The notes under the pieces were generated by a model, which saw only the letters and a program-made list of their open reading frames with translations, had not been told where the DNA came from and ran no database searches. Below, piece after piece: positions 56,792 through 64,000 of a stretch of DNA of 64,000 nt. The stretch is from Neonectria sp. B-13. Taxonomy: Eukaryota > Ascomycota > Sordariomycetes > Hypocreales > Nectriaceae. The first letter of the stretch is position 1, and each line of letters starts with the position of its first letter. The translations under genes and the position numbers were made by a program. The DNA is taken from assembly GCA_002682825.1 (NCBI GenBank), contig NOKP01000008.1:434001-498000 (forward strand), read 5' to 3'.

Positions 56792-57350
56792 ACGGCAGTC
56801 CGTTTTTAGCGCTGACTACGAAGTAATTACAAGCAATGAGAAGACCAGTGGGGTCTTTAATTTCTTCGGGGGCTACGGGCTCTAGAGCACCTCCCTTTCG
56901 CAGTTATCAAATCGAGGGTTTCAATTGTTAAAAGCCTTCCTTCTTCATCTAGATGTTTCCGAGTTACTCAGAGGCCAACCCCGGTTGATTCTAGATTGAA
57001 CCCAAATCTCTAACAATTTCCATTACGTCTCCACAAAGTGGAGAAGACTGAGCGATGCTCAAAGTGTAAGCGCAAACGCAGAGCTAACCAGCCCTGCCAA
57101 GGGGAAGGTGGCGGGTAAGGCAACTATAAGCGTAACCGAATAACATGGCTAGGGAGCCATGATGTAATGCCTGCGATACCAAAGACTTAGCCCCTGTACT
57201 ATCTAGATGCCTTTTAACCTCACACTTTTAATGTCAACACTAACTTGTGAGAATGTGAATTGTGTCCGTCTTTCCAAGAAATTTGAACCATCGCTGAACT
57301 ACTTACAGAGAAGAACTTTGTGCAACTTCTAGGGAAACTCACGTCCGAAG
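56792..57350. other. Intergenic, 559 bases
   Basis: It contains the 3' end of the GH35 gene and the epoxide hydrolase promoter. A short cysteine-bearing frame near 57050 is judged spurious (see rejected items). Confidence 0.5.
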
Positions 57351-58718
57351 ATGACGGCCAACCTCCATTTCAACCAAGTCAAACCCTTTACTATTGCGGT
57401 CGAGAAGGAGTTCATTGAAACTACCAAGCGCAAGTTGGAACTGACTCGCTATCCCCGAGAGCAAGACGATTGTCCACACGATGATTGGTCTCAGGGAGCA
57501 AAGGTCAGTCGAGTAAAGGAGTTGGCAGAGTACTGGCGTGACGAGTATGATTGGGATGCGCAACAGGTTCTTCCTCTGAACAATTATCATTTTAAGAACG
57601 GATGGCTGATGTTTGGATAGAAACACCTCAATGAAATATTCAATCACTACCTCGTCAAGTTGGATGTTCCGGGCTACGGCCCTCTTGTGCTTCACTTTAC
57701 TCACGCCAAGTCCCCGAACCCAGACGCAATTCCGATGCTCTTTTCCCATGGGTGGCCTGGATCCTTTGTTGAAGCTTCCAAGGTCGTAAAACAATTAAGC
57801 AACCCCAAGGACACGAGTAAGACCTCGTTTCACCTCGTCGCGCCATCGATCCCAGGCTTTGGCTTCTCACCTGCCCCGGAAAAATCTGGAGTTGGCCCAA
57901 CCATTGTTGCTCGTGCCTACAAGATTCTGATGACCGAGGCCCTGGGGTATCCTTGGTTTGTGACACAAGGAGGCGACTTTGGATCCTTCATCACGCGATC
58001 AATTGCTATCCAGTTCCCCGAGGTTGTTCGTGCACAACACCTCAACATGTTTCCCGTTCCGCCACCTACACTCTGGAAAGCCCCATTGGCATATATTCGT
58101 TGGTGCTTCTCGGGGTTCTGCTATTCAAACTTCGAACGTGAAGCACTTCGAGTCCGGCTGAACTTTGAAACCGACCAGAGTGGCTATCTGGAGCAACAAA
58201 AGACGAGGCCACAGACTTTAGGGTTCGCGCTCGGCGACTCGCCAGTTGGCCTTCTCGCTTGGTTCGTTGAAAAGTTCCATGATTGGGTGGACGTATATGA
58301 AGCCTTCGAAAATGAAGATATCATTACGTTGGTAATGATGCATTGGATCCAGGGAGCCACGCCGGGCTTGCGGTTCTACCAAGAGGCCTTCGGCCGAGGA
58401 ATGCGAGATGCGGAAAGCACATTCGAGACATATGTGAGCGTTCCGACAGGAGTTAGCATGTACGCAAAGGAGCAGCTACATGTGAGTTACTTTCCTTCAA
58501 CCTTTGAATGCAATGTTCTGTATGCTGACACGTGGTAGTGCCCGAAGGATTGGGCTAGTCAAGCGGCGAATATTCAATTTTGGAGAGAGTACGAGCGTGG
58601 TGGGCATTTTTCCTCATTGGAGCGTGATGGCGCTTTTATCGAGGACATGCGGACCTTCTTTACTTCCCCCTCAGTGCGCAAGTCGATTCAGAAAATGACG
58701 GGAAAATCCCAATTGTAG
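57351..58718 (+). CDS. Epoxide hydrolase (EHN domain plus alpha/beta hydrolase)
   Basis: Opens epoxides with water; 418 residues, no signal peptide, so probably cytosolic or ER-associated. Exons are 57351-57566, 57621-58481 and 58539-58718. Introns are 57567-57620 (GTTCTT donor, less usual) and 58482-58538 (GTGAGT...CTGAC...TAG). The N-terminal EHN domain runs through KLELTRYPREQDD and AEYWRDEYDWDAQQ. Then come the oxyanion motif FSHGWPGSF, nucleophile Asp in TQGGDFGSF, and the catalytic His in ERGGHFSSLE in the last exon. Length and order match microsomal-type fungal epoxide hydrolases. The role in a galactoside cluster is unclear; it may be a bystander or detoxify plant compounds. Confidence 0.9.
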
Positions 58719-59705
58719 ACAAAGTGAATAGAAGGGCACTATCAGTTATCAGTACATACATAGCAATTCGATACACATCGTGCAATCAGTACTCTTCTTC
58801 GACTGGAGTACAATGAAGTGAATATAAGTGGCCTCTCTTCACATAATGAGTCCAATGCGACTAGAGCAGAATTATCAACCTAAGTGACAATTAAATACCA
58901 CCCTGCCACTATCAGAGTGTCTTATAGCTCATGCTATGTCCAAGTTTCTATCGTTGGTGAACTCGCGATATTATTAGATGCCTGTGTCTTAAGCACAGTA
59001 GCGCATCAAGCAGATCAGTCAAAGGGGATCCTACTAGCATCGTTTTCGATATACTGTAAGAAACTTGACGGACTAGGTGTACTCCTGTTCAGCGGTTGCA
59101 TGAACACGCGTCATTGGCGGGGGAAAAGGGCAGTAGTAGCCACTTTGACCGAGCTGATGAGAAGAAAATGTTCAGAGCTCCCGTCTTCTAATTAGGCATG
59201 ATGTACCGCTTGACATGGCATTCTCTGTATTTTGACACAAAGGGCGTTCTTAAGCGATCACTATAGATGGACCGTATGGGGTGTATTGATCTTCAATCGT
59301 TGGCGACAAACGTCAATCATTCAATCTTGAAGAAGTCATTCTAGCGTTGTCAAAAAAATAATGGATCCTCAAGGCAACGTTGGGCATCTGTAAGCGTAAG
59401 CGCGAGTAGTGGCTCACCTTGACACCGAGCGCTGTTCCACATGATTCAGCTGAGCGAAGCCGGCTTAGTCTCAGTCTCCAGAAACGGCAACACTACGCTC
59501 TACCCCAGATTCTCCGCAGCTTCCCCCACCTTGCATTCCTTGAAGCTGGGGAAGACGTGAAGCCATGGTTCTGAGTCAAGGTATATAACACTTGCGGTAC
59601 TGTCCAAGGTCTTGTCTGCATGAAATATCGACATCACATCGTCTCTTGTCACAGCTCACCTACTTCTCCTCGAATCTCATCACTCGACTCAATCTCGTCT
59701 CAGCC
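58719..59705. other. Intergenic, 987 bases
   Basis: It holds the sugar transporter promoter, with TATATAA at 59582-59588 (about 120 bases before the ATG). The plus-strand frame at 58884-59195 has no recognisable feature. Confidence 0.5.
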
Positions 59706-61358
59706 ATGGCTCTACTGGGTCTTGGACGTGGCAAAAGCCTCCAGTTCGGCGTCACAGTGTGCTGCCTTATTGCTTTTGTTCTCTTTGGATATGACCAGGG
59801 AGTCTTTGGCGGTATTTTACAGAATGATGACTGGCTGAACCAGTTCAAGCATCCTAGCGATACCAAGACCGGAATCATCGTCTCGTGTTACAACCTTGGG
59901 TGCCTAGTAGGCTGTGTCAGTAAGTCACTAAGTCAACAACCTCACATATTATGCATCTTTGAGTCCTAACTACGTACTCAGTCAACTTCTTCATTGGAGA
60001 CAAGCTTGGACGACGCAGGACCATCTGGCTCGCGATGGGGTTCGTTGTTGTGGGAGCAGTTTTGCAGACGACCGCCTACACCGTTCCGCATCTGGTCATT
60101 GGCCGAGTGGTGACGGGCTTTGGGACCGGAATCAAGACGTCAACAGTGCCCATGTAAGTCTACAAACGTAAGAATGTTATGAGCCCAGGCTAACGAACTC
60201 AGGTACCAATCGGAGCTTTGCGACCAGAAATCTCGCGGCCGTCTCGTCTCCAGCGAAGTTCTCTTCGTGGGGGTTGGAATCGTCGTGGCATACTGGTTCG
60301 ACTTTGGCATGTCCTTCGTCGGCGGCGCAATTGCCTGGCGGCTGCCGATTGCATTCCAGATTACCTTTGCTCTTGTGGTTATACTACTTGTCTTTGACTT
60401 GCCTGAGTCTCCGCGCTGGCTCCTCATCAAAGGTCGTGAGCAAGACGCTGTCCAAGTTCTATGCGACGTCTACGACAAGGACCCTTCCGATACGTTCGTC
60501 GTCTCGGAAATCGCGACAATTCGGCAGGCTATCGCACTGGAGCATGCTTCTAACAGGGACGACTCGTTCCTTAGCGTGTTTAAAAACGACGACATCAAGA
60601 CCGGATATCGGGTTCTTCTCGCCTGGGGCGTGCAATTTATGAACCAAGCGGGAGGAATCAACCTTGTGGTATACTACGCACCCTCGGTCCTGGTCCAGAA
60701 TGTCGGGCTTTCAAAGCATACCGCGCAGATTCTCGGCGGCTGCATCAACATGATGTTCATGTTTGGCTCCATCCTTCCATCTCTTGCCCTAGATCGCATG
60801 GGTCGCCGCAAAACCATGCTCTAGGGCTGTTTCGGGCTAAGCCTCTGCATGCTGATGATCGCCGTCCTTCTATCTCGCGTTGGCTTTGCAAACGGTCATG
60901 CATGCGCTTCTGCATCAGTCGCCTTCTTCTTTCTATACATGCTGATCTTTGGCATGAGCGTTAACTGTGTCCCCTGGGTATACGTCCCGGAGATCCTCCC
61001 GCTCCAAGCCCGCACTCGAGGAACAGCCATCGGAATCGGCAACAACTGGCTCTTTAACTTTATAATTGTTTTGATAACGCCTGTCATCATAGGTCGGCTA
61101 CAGTGGAAGGCATATCTCATCTTCTTTGTCACAAACCTCCTATTTGTCCCGGTGTTTTATCTGTACTATCCGGAGACCAGCAACATCCGACTCGAAGATA
61201 TCGACCACATCTTCACTCAAGGAAGGAACCCAGTTGCTGTTGCTCGGGAAATAGCTAAAGATATGAAGGAGGGGATCATTAATCCAGCCAGCGGCTCCAG
61301 TCTTGCTCATGCAAGCGACACAGACAAGGGGCAGGATGTCGTCTTGGAGAGGGTCTAG
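59706..61358 (+). pseudogene. Sugar transporter (MFS, hexose/lactose-permease type) with in-frame TAG
   Basis: Twelve-helix proton-sugar symporter, 513 codons plus stop. Exons are 59706-59919, 59982-60153 and 60203-61358; introns 59920-59981 and 60154-60202. Family marks are FGYDQGVFGGIL, DKLGRRRTIW, LPESPRWLL, NLVVYYAPSVL, DRMGRRKTM, VPWVYVPEILP and YYPETSNIRLEDID. A TAG at 60822-60824 interrupts the frame just after DRMGRRKTML; the same frame then runs on for 178 codons with full family content to the true end. A single G-to-A change from a Trp codon (TGG) would explain it. It may be a null allele, a RIP-type mutation or a sequence error. If real, helices 8-12 are lost. Confidence 0.9.
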
Positions 61359-61552
61359 GCTTTGGATGTCCAACGCCGGCCTACAGTTGTCATGCCGACA
61401 TACTTTTTGCTGGAGATATTGCATTGGTTTCCTTAGGACTAGATGGCTGTCAGTCATCGCAAGATTTACCCTTCATCGTCATTAGTCACAGCACTGACTT
61501 TGTATTTAACTAATACTTTGCTAACTCTATGAATCCCTGTGTCTCTGGCGGT

Positions 61553-63864
61553 TTAAGCTAAGCCCCAAAGCTTTCTTAATTCTGAGGATCTAACTGAGGT
61601 CTTCCATCCAGTCTCCTTCTCTATTCGAGCCAACTGTTTGAGTAATGCAATCTTCTCTGCAGCATGCTCGTCTGTGCAGTCATGAAAGAGTGAGCGCTGC
61701 TGCGAGGGCTGGCAAGGCAGCGATGATGGACTCGCAAATGCTCGACCAGCGATGTAGAGAGGTTGAAGTTGGTTTACCCAGTTGGCGCTGTGTCTTTGTT
61801 AACAACTGATGGACTAGGTCGGCATATTCGACCTACTGCGAGATGTTCCATGTTGAGATGCCACCAATCTCCCGAGCATGCCATAGTGGATCAAACTTCA
61901 GGTTACATCAGGTCAGCACACCACTTGTGTTATCAGGAAATATTCTGAATTTGACGTCGTTCGTAGTAGAACTGGAAACTCACAAGGTCTGGCTCGGACG
62001 ACCCCGAGTGCGAAATCATGCCTGTTTGGAGAAGTAGAATAGCCCCAGCATGGTAGAATGTGTTACCACAAACTGAAAGGGGCTGGTTAGCACGATATGT
62101 CACTAGTTTGACAGATTGAGACTCACTAGCCGCCGACTTGGTGAAAGTGGTTATTGGGAATGGACCAGACTCTCCCGAGGGAGCCCTCAGAAGCGGCCGC
62201 ACTTCTGTCGGTCGGGTTTCCCACCATTCGTGGATGTTGTTCCACAAAGCCTCCACCATTCTGTTGCGACGAGTGGGCGATACTCCCGACGAGGAACTCG
62301 ATGCTAGCAGATTGACGATTTTAGCGAATGATAAGATCGCAAGATTACAATAATCATCAATATCTCCACTTTCGGCGATAGACGACACATATTCATTTTT
62401 GACCCAGCAGTCGGTGGGAATCAACGTTGTCTCTCCAATAATGAACGCAGCCCAGATATCTTGGATGGAAATGTTAGTTCCGTAGATACTCGCATCAATT
62501 CCAAGGGTAGTATCAGTACCTATACGTGCAAACGCCCAAAAGCAGGCCTTGACGATGCCGTTACTAGACCCATGCCAGCCTCGGCTCTTCAAGAGCCCAG
62601 CGCAGCCCTGAATAATCGTCAATGAGCTACTAATTAAGTGAGGCCCAGTGATCAGCGTACCTTGAGATGGCGCCTCCACTCAGAAACACTAGAAGCCATC
62701 ATCTCGTACACGCATAGCAAGGTACAAGCTGCCAAAATAGACGGGCATGCCGCGACTGGGTCTTGCTGGATGAGATTCTGGATCGTGTACTGATACAACT
62801 CCAGGGTGATTTGGCGCGGATGCCCGTTAATGGTGTCAAGCTGCCTGGACGAGAGAGCGAAAGCGGCTGCGGCGAAGGCATTTTTCTTCATCATGGCGTG
62901 AATGCCCTTGACCGTAAAATGCATTTCGGAGTCAGTTGTCTCGCACCATGTGCCCGTTTCTCTTAGATATGCCGCCATCATGTACGCTTGCTCCCCTTTG
63001 GAAATAGGCAAAGCCAAGTCAGGTAAAGTTGATGCGTTGCGGGAAAGCCCTTGTCCGAGGGAGAAGGGAGGGACATGAGAGGGCGAATCAAGATGTGTAT
63101 ACGTCTGCTGACTGTCGAGGATGGTCCCAGGAGATGGCTCTTGGTACGTAGGGCCAACACCAGTAAAGTGAAACGCATCAACAAAAAGGCCGTTGGCAAA
63201 GCCGACACTCCGGGGGCTAGTGATAGGCACCGTGTGTGAGATACAATTCGACGACGACGAAGGGCTGTCATCGAGAACCACAAGCGGTGATTCGTGATCT
63301 GATTCAGGTGAAGGCAAGGGTGGGCTCGAGCCTCGGTAGCACCGCACGATGGTTTCTGTGTCGTCGACGATCTATGCATCTTAGTCAACGCGTGAAAGAA
63401 CCCAGGTGACAGGGGAATCAGATAGACTAGAAGGGGCTTACCCAGGATCCGTCAGATACAGCTTCCTGGTCAGCTTCATTCTTGCTCCTCCCGTCCTCTA
63501 TTGCGAGAAGCAAGGCGGAATCTTCCGAGGAAAGATGAAGCGCCCGCGAGGCATGGAATGACACCTTGATCCCCCAGCGGCATTCATCTCCACAAGTCTC
63601 GCAGTTCTGACAAATTGGACGAGTTTCGTCGCCTAAGACAAGCAACCTGTTAGTCTAACGGTTCATCTTGCCAAAACGGTGTCAGTCCAAAGGTCGATTG
63701 CCCACATTTACGACGCCGGCTTCGGCAGGGCAGACTGGGATACTCGTAAGCGCAGGCCGTGTGGCTGAGGAAGATGCTCACCATCCGGAACGTGTTCTTG
63801 TTCGGGTCGTCCGTCTGCCGACTCCATTCGACGGAGTCGAGGGTAGCTCGGTTCCGCTGACCAT
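61553..63864 (-). CDS. Zn2Cys6 transcription factor
   Basis: Nuclear regulator of 625 residues in eight exons: 63864-63782, 63734-63706, 63632-63442, 63371-62661, 62607-62127, 62072-61984, 61895-61837 and 61787-61553. All seven introns keep frame. The zinc cluster is encoded across the first three exons: CLPCRSRRRKCDETRPICQN followed by CETCGDEC. The first and third Cys codons are each split by an intron, and exon 2 is only 29 nt. The rest is the fungal regulatory region (GEQAYMMAAYLRETGTWCET; GCAGLLKSRGWHGSSNGIVK; FDPLWHAREIGGISTWN). Its gene ends 195 bp from the end of the sugar transporter gene (tail to tail). By position it may control the beta-galactosidase/transporter set; this is inference. 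Confidence 0.87.
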
Positions 63865-64000
63865 GGCGAACTGGCTTGACGCTGGTGGAGATGGCCTAGA
63901 TGTGACAGACTTGCCTTGCCATCTTACCAAGGGGGGGCGGGTTCTTAAGGGATCAAGTTGTACGCAAGTGTAACCGCAGCCGCAAATGTCATTGCAACTA

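Noticed and set aside
57040..57120. Short Cys/Lys/Arg-rich string (CSKCKRKRRANQPC) suggesting a zinc-cluster fragment
   Set aside because: Only about 20 codons, no spacing typical of Zn2Cys6 and no flanking family sequence; likely chance.
1..64000. CRISPR arrays, tRNA or rRNA genes, bacterial-type operons
   Set aside because: No spaced direct-repeat arrays, no tRNA B-box with paired arms and no rRNA signatures were seen; gene structure is eukaryotic throughout.

Overview
The window is nuclear DNA of a filamentous ascomycete. Genes are broken by 46-88 nt introns with GTRNGT-type donors, CTRAC-like branch sites and YAG acceptors. The gene families (NACHT-ankyrin NLRs, Zn2Cys6 factors, C2H2 proteins with fungal N-terminal domains, secreted plant-wall hydrolases) are those of Pezizomycotina. 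A Sordariomycete, probably Hypocreales/Nectriaceae-like, is my best guess, but this is inference. No rRNA, tRNA, CRISPR or bacterial-type operon was seen. Gene models were assembled by hand from splice signals and reading phase.

Left part (1-13.3 kb): an allorecognition/cell-death-like neighbourhood. It holds an 84-residue conserved micro-gene, a non-RD protein kinase, a C2H2 zinc-finger protein, a divergently transcribed subtilisin-like (S8) protease and, tail-to-tail with the protease, a gene that I read as a fungal gasdermin. A protease beside a gasdermin is the layout of the described HET-Q2/HET-Q1 and RCD-1-type systems. The gasdermin frame is broken by a single-base shift. Two diverged paralogues of a small unrecognised protein, with the same intron position and length, flank the C2H2-protease-gasdermin block.

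Middle (14-30 kb): ordinary metabolic genes. These are a GH10 xylanase, an allantoate-permease-like MFS carrier, an M19 dipeptidase, a fungal transcription-factor-like protein, an SDR, a possible small secreted cysteine protein, a frameshifted alcohol acetyltransferase-like gene, a broken ArsB/NhaD-type carrier, an AT-rich island and an APH-family kinase-like protein.

NLR and secretion part (30.5-50.5 kb): two NLR genes. One has PNP-NACHT-ankyrin architecture with a regular 102-nt repeat array; the other is NACHT-ankyrin with a long fungal N-terminal region. Interleaved are a pectin lyase, a secreted S33-type alpha/beta hydrolase, a secreted Ser/Thr-rich protein, a GH27 alpha-galactosidase-like enzyme, a 5'-truncated SDR and an intact SDR.

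Right part (50.5-64 kb): a 2.9-kb AT-rich, gene-poor stretch with a 15-bp direct repeat, then a GH35 beta-galactosidase, an epoxide hydrolase, a sugar transporter carrying an in-frame TAG, and a convergent Zn2Cys6 regulator. This looks like a galactoside-use cluster whose transporter is interrupted. Broken genes recur (gasdermin, acetyltransferase, ArsB-like carrier, truncated SDR, sugar transporter), so the region is either accessory and decaying or carries some single-base sequence errors.
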